58,805 nucleotides of DNA from Aeromicrobium sp. (GTDB taxonomy: Bacteria; Actinomycetota; Actinomycetes; Propionibacteriales; Nocardioidaceae). The DNA is taken from NCBI GenBank assembly GCA_025964895.1, contig JAOPXY010000100.1, forward strand, positions 1-58,805, in the 5' to 3' direction. The position numbers and the translations under genes are program-made. Shown here one piece after another: positions 7,695 through 15,909 of this stretch (position 1 is its first letter; every line of letters begins with the position of its first letter). The notes under the pieces were generated by a model. That model was given only the letters and a program-made list of their open reading frames with translations. It was not told where the DNA came from and made no database searches.

Positions 7695-8461
7695 GAGCCG
7701 GCGCCCGGGAGCGGCGGGCCGGGCACGAGCGGCGGCAGCGTCGTCGTCGGCGCAGTCTCCGCCGTCGTCGACGTCGAGGTCGCCGGGGCCGTCGACGGCG
7801 TGGCCGGGGGCTCGGACGGTGCGATCGAGTCGGCCGCGGAGCCGTCGTCGGTCAGGATCGCCGCGACGTACTCGAGATCGGAGAAGTCCTGGCCGTAGAG
7901 GCGCTCGCGCGACAGCGACAGGGCCAGGGCCAGGACGCCGATCAGGATGCCCAGCACCGTGATGCTGAACGCGAGCCGGAGGTTCTCGGTCAGCGCGTCG
8001 ACGTCGCCGCGGGCCAGACCGTCCAGAGCGGGAGCGAGCGGGATGAGCGTGCCCATCAGGCCGAGGGCGGGACCGAGGCGGACCAGCAGCCGGGTGCGTC
8101 CGAGGCGCGACTGGCGGCCGAAGTCGAAGTCGGCGAGCTCCTTGGCGATGCGGGTGTCGGCTCCGGGCTTGGCGACGGCGCTGATGAGGACGCGGAACGC
8201 CTTGCCGACGGGCGAGCTCCACGCGACGGTCTGCAGCAGGGCCGAGGCCTCGTCCATGCGGTTCTCATCGACCGCGCGGCGGGCGGACGCGCCGGCCTTC
8301 GCGAGCGCCGAGAACGTCCGGCCGCGGCGCTTGACCAGCTCGGCGATGAAGGCGCCGACCTCGACGAGCACGGCGGCCAGCGCGAGCAGGGTCAGGATCA
8401 CCACCGGCAGCTCGAGCACCTCCGCGACGCGGAAGATGATGTCGTAGATCTTGTCGCTCAT
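7691..8461 (-). CDS. MotA/TolQ/ExbB-family proton channel protein
   Basis: A 256-residue inner-membrane protein. The start is ATG 8461, with CAGGAGA upstream. A first transmembrane segment (about 16-38) is followed by a cytoplasmic domain and two more segments. The block LLVRLGPALGLMGTLIPLAP followed by ENLRLAFSITVLGILIGVLA is the family signature of TM2-TM3. The C-terminal 50 residues are Thr/Pro/Ser-rich and low complexity. Such proteins pair with ExbD/TolR/MotB-like partners and use proton motive force to move an envelope component. Here it is sandwiched, with overlapping codons, between a PKD membrane protein and a DUF2149-like protein. Confidence 0.85.
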   Translation of the reverse strand: MSDKIYDIIFRVAEVLELPVVILTLLALAAVLVEVGAFIAELVKRRGRTFSALAKAGASARRAVDENRMDEASALLQTVAWSSPVGKAFRVLISAVAKPGADTRIAKELADFDFGRQSRLGRTRLLVRLGPALGLMGTLIPLAPALDGLARGDVDALTENLRLAFSITVLGILIGVLALALSLSRERLYGQDFSDLEYVAAILTDDGSAADSIAPSEPPATPSTAPATSTSTTAETAPTTTLPPLVPGPPLPGAGS

Positions 8462-9816
8462 GCACGTCTCCTGAGGTGGCGCAGTCGGTGTCGGAACCAT
8501 CGTGTCTCGCTCGCGGCCCCGATGCCGATCAGCAGCGCGGCGGCCAGGATCGCGGTGATCCAGGTCGCGACGCGCGTGCGCATGGCCTGCTGCGTGGCGG
8601 GGGCGGGTGTCGCGGTGTTCTCGGTGCCCGGAATGGTCTCGGGGGTGCCTCCGGGGACGATCTCGGCACCGGCCAGCACGAAGCCCTCGACCGGCACGAG
8701 CCCGTCGTCGACGGGCGGCTGCTCGACCTCCTCCTCGACGGGGGGCTCCTCGATCTCGTTCTCGCTGGGCGGGGAGAGGTCGCTCGGGAACGGGTCGTAC
8801 GGCGGCAGGGTGCCGCCACCGCCGATCACACCGCCGCCGCTACCACTCCCACCACCGCCGGTGCCGCCGCCCGTGCCGCTGGTCGGCGCCTTCGGCGGGT
8901 TGGCGACCTTGATCTCGACCGCGGAGGAGCGCCCGTACGATCCGTCGTTCGTCCGGACCATGGCAGCCACGGGGTACGTGCCCTTCTTGGCGTACGACTT
9001 GGTGGGCGACTCGCGGGTGGTGCTCTTGACCGATCCGTCGCCGAAGTCCCAGACGACCGACCTGATCCCGGTCTTCTCGGCATACGACACCTCGAAGGTC
9101 GTCTTGGCGCCCCGCTCCAGGCTTGTGCCGGCGCTCGACGTCACCGTCGGCGTCAGCAGTTTGCCGGTCGTGTGCACCGTGATGTCGAGCCGGTCGGCCA
9201 CCTGGAAGTAGTCCGACGCATTGGTGTCCTCGTCCAGGTCACGCAGGGGTCGCACGTAGCCGAGCTTGCCGCTGCCCGTGATGAACACCGCGGGCTGCAG
9301 CTGGTCGTAGAAGGGGTAGTCCGTCACATCGGGCTTGCCGTCGCCGTTGAGGTCCGCGTCGGGGTCGACCAGGTCTCCTGCCGACAGCACAGCAGGGACC
9401 CCGGCGAGGTTGGGTGTCTCGACGTAGGTCTCCTTGCCCAGGGACGGCGAGCCGGCCTCCGCCAGCAGGGCGCTGATGCCGACCCGATCCCCCTTGGCGA
9501 TGCCCTTCTGGGCCCTGCCGCCCTTCGAGGCGGGGTTCTTCCGCAACGTGTAGGGGGCGTTCCCGAGACCATCGGTCGCTGCGAGATCGCGCAGTTCCGC
9601 AGCAGTGACGATCTTCTCGCTGAGCGTCTTGTCCTTGCCGAACTTCGTCTCGACGTAGGTGATGACGACGCAGGGCAGCTCGGGGCACGCGACCTCGTCG
9701 GTCACCGCGGCCGTGCTGGCGGGTGTCGGGACGAGGCCCAGGCCGGCCGTCGCGAGCACGATCGCGAACAGCGCCGACGCACGACGGCGTGGGTGCGATG
9801 CCGCTGACGATCTCAC
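8458..9816 (-). CDS. Secreted PKD-domain protein with C-terminal membrane anchor
   Basis: A 452-residue protein starting at GTG 9816, with a strong GGAGGGGAG 7 nt upstream. It has an N-terminal signal peptide (RRRASALFAIVLATAGLG to about residue 36), a calcium-loop-like segment DADLNGDGKPDVTD resembling a dockerin repeat, then a PKD fold (VVWDFGDGS, later SYAKKGTYPVAAMVRTNDG). A Gly-rich linker and a Pro/Glu-rich stretch (EEPPVEEEVEQPPVDDG) lead to a transmembrane helix (ATWITAILAAALLIGIGAA) and a basic tail RWFRHRLRHLRRRA. It is first in an overlapping operon with TolQ-like and DUF2149-like genes. It could be the extracytoplasmic effector moved by the channel; the function is unknown. Confidence 0.8.
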   Translation of the reverse strand: MRSSAASHPRRRASALFAIVLATAGLGLVPTPASTAAVTDEVACPELPCVVITYVETKFGKDKTLSEKIVTAAELRDLAATDGLGNAPYTLRKNPASKGGRAQKGIAKGDRVGISALLAEAGSPSLGKETYVETPNLAGVPAVLSAGDLVDPDADLNGDGKPDVTDYPFYDQLQPAVFITGSGKLGYVRPLRDLDEDTNASDYFQVADRLDITVHTTGKLLTPTVTSSAGTSLERGAKTTFEVSYAEKTGIRSVVWDFGDGSVKSTTRESPTKSYAKKGTYPVAAMVRTNDGSYGRSSAVEIKVANPPKAPTSGTGGGTGGGGSGSGGGVIGGGGTLPPYDPFPSDLSPPSENEIEEPPVEEEVEQPPVDDGLVPVEGFVLAGAEIVPGGTPETIPGTENTATPAPATQQAMRTRVATWITAILAAALLIGIGAASETRWFRHRLRHLRRRA

Positions 9817-9970
9817 TGGCGATCTCCCCTCCGTCGCTGGCGATGGGCATGTCCGTCCATTATCACCGTCGGTGGCTCGCCGTGCCGGGGAGCCCTCGGG
9901 AACCCTACGTTGTGACCGGGACGTGTGCGAGTCACGCACCGAATGGGCCATTCGCGACTCCCTGAAACAC

Positions 9971-9976
9971 TAGGAT
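9971..9976 (+). promoter_or_regulatory. -10-like box upstream of the GGDEF-EAL gene
   Basis: TAGGAT (9971-9976) fits the actinobacterial TANNNT -10 and lies 43 nt before GTG 10020. No convincing -35 hexamer is seen at 16-18 bp spacing. Confidence 0.4.
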
Positions 9977-10019
9977 TCAGGTGGCCCGGGGGTCAGCACA
10001 CATCTGAGGGAAGAGGATC

Positions 10020-12320
10020 GTGACGACGCGCAGCTTCGCCGAGCGCAAGTACGAGGTCGCCGTCATGGCTCTCGCACTCCTGTCGTTCCTCTTCCGGTCC
10101 TCCCAGTGGCGTCTCGGACCGCCCGACATCACGATCGTGGCCGTCGTCGCACTGGCCCTCGTGCCGCTCGCGGTGCGGACGCAGGTCACGATCTCCCGCG
10201 GCGAGACCGACCTGACGCTCGGCGCGTCCGCCGCGGCACTGTTCGCGTCCGACGTCACCCGCACGGCGTCGGTGCTGCCGATCTGGGCGCTCCTGGTGAG
10301 CATCAGCTACGCGGTCTTCTACCGCGACGAGACCTGGGGCCAGTTCAGGGCGGCGATCCAGGTCCTGGGCGGCGCGGCGCTGATCCGCGCGGCCGAGATC
10401 ACCCAGGTCGGGGTGCAGCCGTATGCCCGCGTGTTCACAGGGCTCGCCGCCTACTTCGCCGTGATCACGCTGCTCGAGCTGGGCCGGCGTTTCGTCGCCC
10501 CGTCGCCCGACGAGGGTCGGACACTGCACCTGCGCTGGACGTGGACCCTCGTGGTCGGGCTGACGGTCTTCTACATCGGCTGCGCCCTCGCGGCCCTGCG
10601 CCGGCTCGAGACCGGCATCCACCTGCCGGTCGTCTGGAGCCTCGTGGTGCTCGTGGTGGGGCTGTCGGGCGTCGTCGTCGGCCAGAAGATGCGCGTGCGC
10701 GAGCTGAGCCGCAGCGTCCACGCGATCTCGGGCGCCTCCGTCGCGATGCCGTGGCGCAAGGACGAGATCGACGAGACGCTGGCGGCGTGGGGCGCCAAGG
10801 GACTCCGGGCGAACAAGGTCGTCGTGCGCGGCGAGCCGGGGACACGGTACGACTTCAGCGTCCCCCTCAGGGACGGCCGCCACGTCGTGGCGGAGCGGTC
10901 GGCGGGCGACCTGCCGTTCACCCACGTCGAGCGCAACGTGCTCCAGGCGCTGGCCAACATGTGCGACGCGTCCCGCCGCGAGTCCGACCAGCTGGAGGAG
11001 CTGCGCGACCGCGCCAACACCGACGGGCTCACGGGGCTGCCGAACTACACGTACTTCCGCGACCTCCTGGCCGACGTCAGCCGCACCCGTCGTCAGGGGG
11101 AGTCGATCGCGATCGTCTTCATCGATCTCGACGGGTTCAAGGAGGTCAACGACCGGTACGGGCACCTGACCGGCGACGGGGCGATCCAGGTGCTCGCGTC
11201 GCGGCTGGTGCAGCACCTGGGCGACAGCCAGACGGTCACGCGGTTCGGGGGTGACGAGTTCGCGGTGCTGATGCGCGACGTCCCCGACTACACCTCCCTC
11301 CTGCAGGAGTGCGAGCGTCTCGCAGCCGTCGTGACCGAGCCCATCGTGATCGGTCGCGACACGATCCACATCCGTGCGAGCTTCGGCTCGGCCATGTCGA
11401 CCAGCCCCGACGACAACCTCGAGGAGCTCGTCCGCGCGGCCGACCAGCAGATGTACCAGCGCAAGCGGGCCGTCCACGCGGGTGACGGCGAGGTCACGTC
11501 GCGCGTCGACGAGGCGGTGCGGCTCGCGATCGTGAGCGGCACGATCGTCGCGGCGTTCCAGCCGATCGTCGACGTCGAGCGCGACGAGATCCGGGGCGTC
11601 GAGGCCCTCGTGCGGTGCGCCGATCCCCAGCTGGGGTCCATCCCGCCGCAGGTCATCGTCGAGTCGGCGATCCGGCTGAACATGCTCGACGACATGTCCA
11701 TGCACGTCCTTGAGCAGTCGATCGCGACGCTGACGGCGGCGCGGGCCTTCGTGCCGGACCTGCGGACGTTCACGATCAACCTCGAGCTCGAGCAGATGAT
11801 GACGTGGACGCCGCTGCTGGAGCGAATCGCGGCGTGCAAGGACGAGCACGACCTCGTTGTGGTCGTGGAGATCTCCGAGCGCTCAATCGGCTTCTGGTCC
11901 GACGCCAACGCACACATCAGCCTGCGCCTGCAGGAGGGCGGTGCCCAGATCGCGATCGACGACTTCGGCGCGGGGTACGCAGGACTGGGCTCGCTCTACC
12001 TGCCGCGCGTTGACATCGTCAAGCTCGACCGGAGCCTGCTGACGAGGCTGGAGGACCCCAGGCAGAGGCTCGTGGTCAGCCGGACGATGGACATGCTCAA
12101 CGACCTGGGCTTCTTCGTCATCGCCGAGGGGGTCACGACCGAGACCGAGGCCACGATGCTCCGCGAGGCCGGCGCCACGCACCTGCAGGGATATCTGTTC
12201 GGCATGCCCGAGGACGGCGACACGACGGTGCGCCGGTTCCGCGAGCACGGCCTCGCGCCGCTGCCGGGCGGCCTCGACGGGTCGCCGCGACCCGCTGGCG
12301 TGCCGCCGCAGCACCGATGA
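10020..12320 (+). CDS. Membrane-bound GGDEF-EAL protein (cyclic di-GMP turnover)
   Basis: A 766-residue protein starting at GTG 10020, with AAGAGG upstream. Residues 1-230 are hydrophobic with about seven transmembrane segments. A GAF-like or linker region follows to about 330. Next is a GGDEF domain (DGLTGLPNYTYFRDLL, IDLDGFKEVNDRYGH, RFGGDEFAVLMRD) with an intact active-site motif. The EAL domain has GVEALVRCA, TINLELEQM, VVEISERS, AIDDFGAGYAGLGSL, VIAEGV and HLQGYLFG, so metal- and substrate-binding residues look intact. No RxxD inhibitory site is seen at the usual spacing before GGDEF. It could both make and degrade cyclic di-GMP. The signal sensed is unknown. Confidence 0.93.
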   Translation: MTTRSFAERKYEVAVMALALLSFLFRSSQWRLGPPDITIVAVVALALVPLAVRTQVTISRGETDLTLGASAAALFASDVTRTASVLPIWALLVSISYAVFYRDETWGQFRAAIQVLGGAALIRAAEITQVGVQPYARVFTGLAAYFAVITLLELGRRFVAPSPDEGRTLHLRWTWTLVVGLTVFYIGCALAALRRLETGIHLPVVWSLVVLVVGLSGVVVGQKMRVRELSRSVHAISGASVAMPWRKDEIDETLAAWGAKGLRANKVVVRGEPGTRYDFSVPLRDGRHVVAERSAGDLPFTHVERNVLQALANMCDASRRESDQLEELRDRANTDGLTGLPNYTYFRDLLADVSRTRRQGESIAIVFIDLDGFKEVNDRYGHLTGDGAIQVLASRLVQHLGDSQTVTRFGGDEFAVLMRDVPDYTSLLQECERLAAVVTEPIVIGRDTIHIRASFGSAMSTSPDDNLEELVRAADQQMYQRKRAVHAGDGEVTSRVDEAVRLAIVSGTIVAAFQPIVDVERDEIRGVEALVRCADPQLGSIPPQVIVESAIRLNMLDDMSMHVLEQSIATLTAARAFVPDLRTFTINLELEQMMTWTPLLERIAACKDEHDLVVVVEISERSIGFWSDANAHISLRLQEGGAQIAIDDFGAGYAGLGSLYLPRVDIVKLDRSLLTRLEDPRQRLVVSRTMDMLNDLGFFVIAEGVTTETEATMLREAGATHLQGYLFGMPEDGDTTVRRFREHGLAPLPGGLDGSPRPAGVPPQHR

Positions 12321-12351
12321 TCGTGCGGGTGGCCTCGGTCGTCGTGGGACG

Positions 12352-13062
12352 TCATTCGTCGTGCGCGGAACGCAGGGCGAAGTCGAGCCGCTGCTCGATG
12401 ACGGCGAGCGCGACCTCGAGCAGCGTCTGCGATCTGGAGTACGCGTGGGCGCGCAGGAGGGCGGCGGCGTCGTCGGCGCAGACGTTGAGCTGGGCGGCGA
12501 CCATGCCGGTCGCCTGGTAGATCCGCGAGCGCTCGGCCCACGAGCCCGTGACGGCCTGGTCGGGTGTCAGGAGGGACGGATGGCGCAGCAGCGCCGTCCC
12601 GACCGCGTCCGCGACGCGCTGGACGGTCGCGAGCTCCTCGGTCAGCCATCCCTCGGCGCGATGCAGCAGCAGCACACCGATCACGACCCGCGCCGGCTGC
12701 ATCGGCACCGCCCAGAAGGTACCGGACAGCTTGTACTGCAGGGCCAGGTCGGCCAGGTGTGGCCACTGGTCGATGCTGTGGGCGCCGACGGTCGCGACAT
12801 ACGTCTCGCCGGTCCGGGAGGCGGCCCGCCCGGGGCCCTCGCAGACGATGTCCTCGAGGTGCCCGAGCCGGGCCGTGGACCGGTCGACGGCGGCGACCAG
12901 CACGCGGCTGCCGAGCGACAGCTCCATCGTCAGGGACGCGCCATCGGCGCCCGTGACGTCGCGTGCCAGCTCGCACAGGTGGTCGGCGTAGGAGTCGTCC
13001 GGCACGATCGACGCCAGGCGAGCAGCGAGATCCACGAGCGCGCTACGGTCTTCTTCTGCCAT
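12352..13062 (-). CDS. GAF and ANTAR domain antitermination-type regulator
   Basis: A 236-residue cytoplasmic protein. The GAF domain spans about residues 20-165 (DGASLTMELSLGSRVLVAAV, GTFWAVPMQPARVVIGVLLL). The C-terminal ANTAR domain is recognisable from SWAERSRIYQATGMVAAQLN followed by AAALLRAHAYSRSQTLLEVA, the usual three-helix RNA-binding bundle. ANTAR proteins bind two-hairpin RNA motifs and prevent termination. The start is ATG 13062, with GGAGG four bases upstream. A 16-bp palindrome lies 17 bp further upstream. It is convergent with the GGDEF-EAL gene and downstream, on the same strand, of the mannosyltransferase gene. Target transcripts are not evident here. Confidence 0.88.
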   Translation of the reverse strand: MAEEDRSALVDLAARLASIVPDDSYADHLCELARDVTGADGASLTMELSLGSRVLVAAVDRSTARLGHLEDIVCEGPGRAASRTGETYVATVGAHSIDQWPHLADLALQYKLSGTFWAVPMQPARVVIGVLLLHRAEGWLTEELATVQRVADAVGTALLRHPSLLTPDQAVTGSWAERSRIYQATGMVAAQLNVCADDAAALLRAHAYSRSQTLLEVALAVIEQRLDFALRSAHDE

Positions 13063-13078
13063 CACGCCTCCAGAAATC

Positions 13079-13094
13079 TGAGACGATTGTCTCA
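13079..13094 (-). promoter_or_regulatory. Perfect palindrome upstream of the ANTAR gene
   Basis: TGAGAC-GATT-GTCTCA (13079-13094) is a perfect 6-4-6 inverted repeat. It is placed where an operator of the ANTAR gene would be, or a hairpin in its leader. No bound factor can be named. Confidence 0.5.
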
Positions 13095-13131
13095 TTTCGG
13101 GGGGTCACGGGTCCAGCACTCGACGCCGCGC

Positions 13132-14658
13132 TCAGATCCAGCGGTTCCACCACATGCGGTCGCGCCACGACGCGTACGGAATCAGGTCGTCGGTGTAGAC
13201 GGGGTGGAAGAACCAGAACGCCACGACGGAGGCGACGAGGAACAGGCCGACCGTCAGTCCAATGACGTAGCGGTGCCGCGGCGACGTCCCCGACCGGATC
13301 AGGGCGTCGATCACGAGGCAGAGGGCGATGATCGTGAACGGCACGAACACGACGGCGTAGAAGGAGAAGATGGGCCGGTCGGCGAAGCGGAACCACGGCA
13401 GCCAGCACACGAGGACCCCGACGACGGGGACGGCCCAGGTCGACGACCGGGTGCGGATCCAGGCCGCGGCGGCGGCGACCAGGGCCAGGATGCCGGTCCA
13501 CCAGATGATCGGGTTGCCGAGGATCAGGATCTCCCGGACGCACGTGTCGCCCTCCGCCTGCCCGCACCGGGTCGAGGCGGGGAGGTCGAACTGGGCGTCC
13601 GCGCCGACGGGACGCCACTGGAGCAGCCACGTGCCGGGATCGGACTGGTAGGGGTGCGTGGCGGAGTTGAGGTCGGAGGCGTGGAAGTCGTACGTCATGA
13701 CGTGGAAGTGCCACAGCGACCGGAACGCGTCCCGGGTCTCGCCCAGGAAGCCCGTCGTGGGCCGGTCGACGTAGCTGCCCCAGGGCGCCGAGTAGTCGCC
13801 GTACCCGTGGCCGAAGCGCGCCTCGTACACCTCGTGGTGGAGCAGGAAGCCGGTCCACGTGACGAGGTAGACGAGCACCGCGACGCCGACGATCGAGACG
13901 AAGGCGGGCGGTCCCACGACGAGCATGCGCCGCAGCCAGCCGTGGCCCCGGCCGGTGTCGCGGCGCGCCCGCACCTCCCACAGCACGGCGAGCACCCCGA
14001 ACGCGGCCAGGACGTACACGCCGCTCCACTTGGTCGCGCACGCCATGCCGAAGCTGACGCCGGCGAGCAGCTGCCACGGGCGGACGAACCGGTAGCGGTC
14101 GAGCCGGTCGCGGATCCAGTCGCGGTCGGCCACGAGGCATGCGACGCCGCAGACGACCCAGAACGCCAGGAAGATGTCGAGCAGTGCCAGCCGCGACATC
14201 ACGAAGTGCATGCCGTCGACGGTCAGCAGCAGCGCCGCGATGCAGGCGACCGTGACCGACCCGGTGAGGCGCAGCACGAGGCGCGCCAGCACCAGCACCG
14301 TCAGGGCGCCCACGGCGACGCCGGACACGCGCCAGCCGAACGAGTCGAACCCGAACACCCACTCGCCGAGCGCGATGACCCACTTCCCGCCGTCGGGGTG
14401 CACGATCCACGACGGTTCGCCGGTGAGGATGCCCGTCAGGTCGCCCTTGACGATCTGGGCGTTGGCCTGGTCGGTGAAGTCCTGCACGTAGCCGTGCTGC
14501 AGCAGCGACCACGCGTCCTTGGCGTAGTACGTCTCGTCGAACACGAACGTGTTGGGGTACCCGAGGTTCCACGCCCGCAGCACGAAGGCCAGCACCGCGA
14601 TGCCGATCGGGCCGATCCACCCCCACGCGCGATGCGGGATGCGCGCCAGGACCGTCAC
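13132..14658 (-). CDS. pmt: Protein O-mannosyltransferase (PMT/GT39 family)
   Basis: A 508-residue polytopic membrane enzyme that transfers mannose from polyprenyl-phosphate-mannose to Ser/Thr of exported proteins. The first loop carries the catalytic FVFDETYYAKDAWSLLQHGY (Asp-Glu). Later landmarks include KWVIALGEWVFG, VDGMHFVMSRLALLDIFLAF and GYGDYSAPWGSYVDRPTTGF, with about eleven transmembrane segments. GTG 14658 has GAGG three bases upstream, so a short N-terminal difference is possible. In Actinobacteria this gene typically sits next to and divergent from rsmI. Here the pair is split by a palindrome-bracketed AbiEi/DUF559-like gene. Confidence 0.9.
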   Translation of the reverse strand: MTVLARIPHRAWGWIGPIGIAVLAFVLRAWNLGYPNTFVFDETYYAKDAWSLLQHGYVQDFTDQANAQIVKGDLTGILTGEPSWIVHPDGGKWVIALGEWVFGFDSFGWRVSGVAVGALTVLVLARLVLRLTGSVTVACIAALLLTVDGMHFVMSRLALLDIFLAFWVVCGVACLVADRDWIRDRLDRYRFVRPWQLLAGVSFGMACATKWSGVYVLAAFGVLAVLWEVRARRDTGRGHGWLRRMLVVGPPAFVSIVGVAVLVYLVTWTGFLLHHEVYEARFGHGYGDYSAPWGSYVDRPTTGFLGETRDAFRSLWHFHVMTYDFHASDLNSATHPYQSDPGTWLLQWRPVGADAQFDLPASTRCGQAEGDTCVREILILGNPIIWWTGILALVAAAAAWIRTRSSTWAVPVVGVLVCWLPWFRFADRPIFSFYAVVFVPFTIIALCLVIDALIRSGTSPRHRYVIGLTVGLFLVASVVAFWFFHPVYTDDLIPYASWRDRMWWNRWI

Positions 14659-14691
14659 ACGCCTCAGCCTAGATGAGCCCCGGGCGCGGTC

Positions 14692-14774
14692 GATTCTCCA
14701 CCGTCTCAGGGGGGTGCGGTGCTTCCTCCACCGTATGAGGCCCATTTCCGGCCCGTACGGTGGAGAATCCACCG
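14692..14774. repeat. Palindromic repeat cluster, left bracket of AbiEi/DUF559 gene 1
   Basis: Three related units are present. GATTCTCCACCGT (14692-14704) is repeated imperfectly as TTCCTCCACCGTATGAGG (14723-14740). Its exact reverse complement ACGGTGGAGAATC occurs at 14757-14769. The right unit also folds by itself (CGGTGGA-GAA-TCCACCG, 14758-14774). The same words recur on the other side of the gene at 15817-15872. Confidence 0.88.
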
Positions 14775-14871
14775 CCCCGGCGGTGTCCACAGGGTTGAGG
14801 GGTCGAACGGGATGTCCACCGCCGTCCGACGACGTCTGTCGCCTGGACGCTCCGGCGAGGTCGTCTGGGGG

Positions 14872-15834
14872 ATGCGCACTCCACGACCCGTGCCCGAGCA
14901 CCTCCGTCACCGGACCTTCAGCCGCGACGAGGCACTCGCGGCGGGGATCAGCGCCCGGATGCTGGAGCACCGCCGGTTCCGGGAGGTCTATCCCCGCGTC
15001 TACTGCCTCCGTGACCTCATGATCCCACCCGCCGAGCAGATCGCGGCGGCGCGGCGCAACCTCCCGCCGGACGCCAGAACCACCCACGTGACCCGTCTGC
15101 GCGAGCTCGGGTACGAGCAGGGACCCGTCGAGCCGCTGCACTTCGTCGTGCCCCGGGACCTACATCTCGATGTCGAGGGCATCACCCTGCACCGGACGGT
15201 GCTCATGCCACCGAACGACGGCATCGGAGTGTGCGGGGAGGCGGTGTTCGTGTCGCTCGCGCACACCGAGCGGATGATCGACCTGATCGTGATCGGCGAC
15301 TGGATGTTGCGCGAGGGCCACCTGACCCTCGATGCGTTGCGCGCCTTCGTAAACGCGACGCCGTGGCGGCCGGGTGCCTCGGAAGCCCTTGCCGTCGTCC
15401 CTCACCTCGACGCTCGCGCGAGATCGCCCAAGGAGTCCGAGATGCGGGCCGTCGTGATGTTCAGCGGTCTCCCGACCCCGGAGATCAATGCGGAGGTGCG
15501 CGACGCGGCGGGCGAGCTGGTCGGCATCGGTGACCTCGTCTACCGGAGGTGGCGGCTGCTGGTCGAGTACGAGGGACGGCAGCACGCGCTGGACACCGGT
15601 CAGTTCAACCGCGACATCGACCGGTACGGCAGCTTCCGCACCCTCGGCTGGGGCTACCACCAGGTCACCAACGAACGCCTGGCCCGGCCCCGGGTCATGG
15701 TGCTCCGGATCCACGACGAGCTCGTGCGTCGCGGCTACGACGGTCCGCCGCCGGAATTCGGTCGACTCTGGAACTCCCTGTTCCGGCCCGTGGCGCTCCT
15801 GAAGCGGCGTCGCGGTGAATTCTCCACCGTCTGA
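14872..15834 (+). CDS. AbiEi-like N-terminal / DUF559 Vsr-like nuclease-fold protein, copy 1
   Basis: A 320-residue protein. The N-terminus (about 10-50: RTFSRDEALAAGISARMLEH, then VYPRVYCL) looks like the winged-helix AbiEi-type antitoxin domain. The C-terminal part (about 185-290) resembles the DUF559/Vsr endonuclease fold: SPKESEMR, GDLVYRRWRLLVEYEGRQHA, then a basic DRYGSFRTLGWGYHQVTNER. No partner toxin gene is adjacent. ATG 14872 was chosen because family members begin just before this helix; ATG 14812 would add 20 residues. The last codons (EFSTV and stop) are encoded by the right-hand palindromic repeat. Function is unknown. It interrupts the usual pmt/rsmI neighbourhood, suggesting insertion. 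Confidence 0.75.
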   Translation: MRTPRPVPEHLRHRTFSRDEALAAGISARMLEHRRFREVYPRVYCLRDLMIPPAEQIAAARRNLPPDARTTHVTRLRELGYEQGPVEPLHFVVPRDLHLDVEGITLHRTVLMPPNDGIGVCGEAVFVSLAHTERMIDLIVIGDWMLREGHLTLDALRAFVNATPWRPGASEALAVVPHLDARARSPKESEMRAVVMFSGLPTPEINAEVRDAAGELVGIGDLVYRRWRLLVEYEGRQHALDTGQFNRDIDRYGSFRTLGWGYHQVTNERLARPRVMVLRIHDELVRRGYDGPPPEFGRLWNSLFRPVALLKRRRGEFSTV

Positions 15835-15872
15835 GCCGCAATCTGCCCCCAGAAGGTGGAGAATCCACCGCG
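15817..15872. repeat. Palindromic repeat, right bracket of AbiEi/DUF559 gene 1
   Basis: AATTCTCCACCGTCTGAG (15818-15835) matches the left bracket unit ATTCTCCACCGTCTCAG at all but one or two positions. The inverted unit AGGTGGAGAATCCACCG (15854-15870) matches the unit at 14757-14774. The first unit contains the stop codon of the enclosed gene. Confidence 0.88.
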
Positions 15873-15909
15873 TCCGGGGGAGGAGGGGGGCGGCTGCGAG
15901 ACTGGGGCC

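Noticed and set aside
14872-15834. A complete type IV toxin-antitoxin pair
   Set aside because: Only one gene resembling the AbiEi domain is present; no AbiEii nucleotidyltransferase-like toxin gene lies next to either copy.
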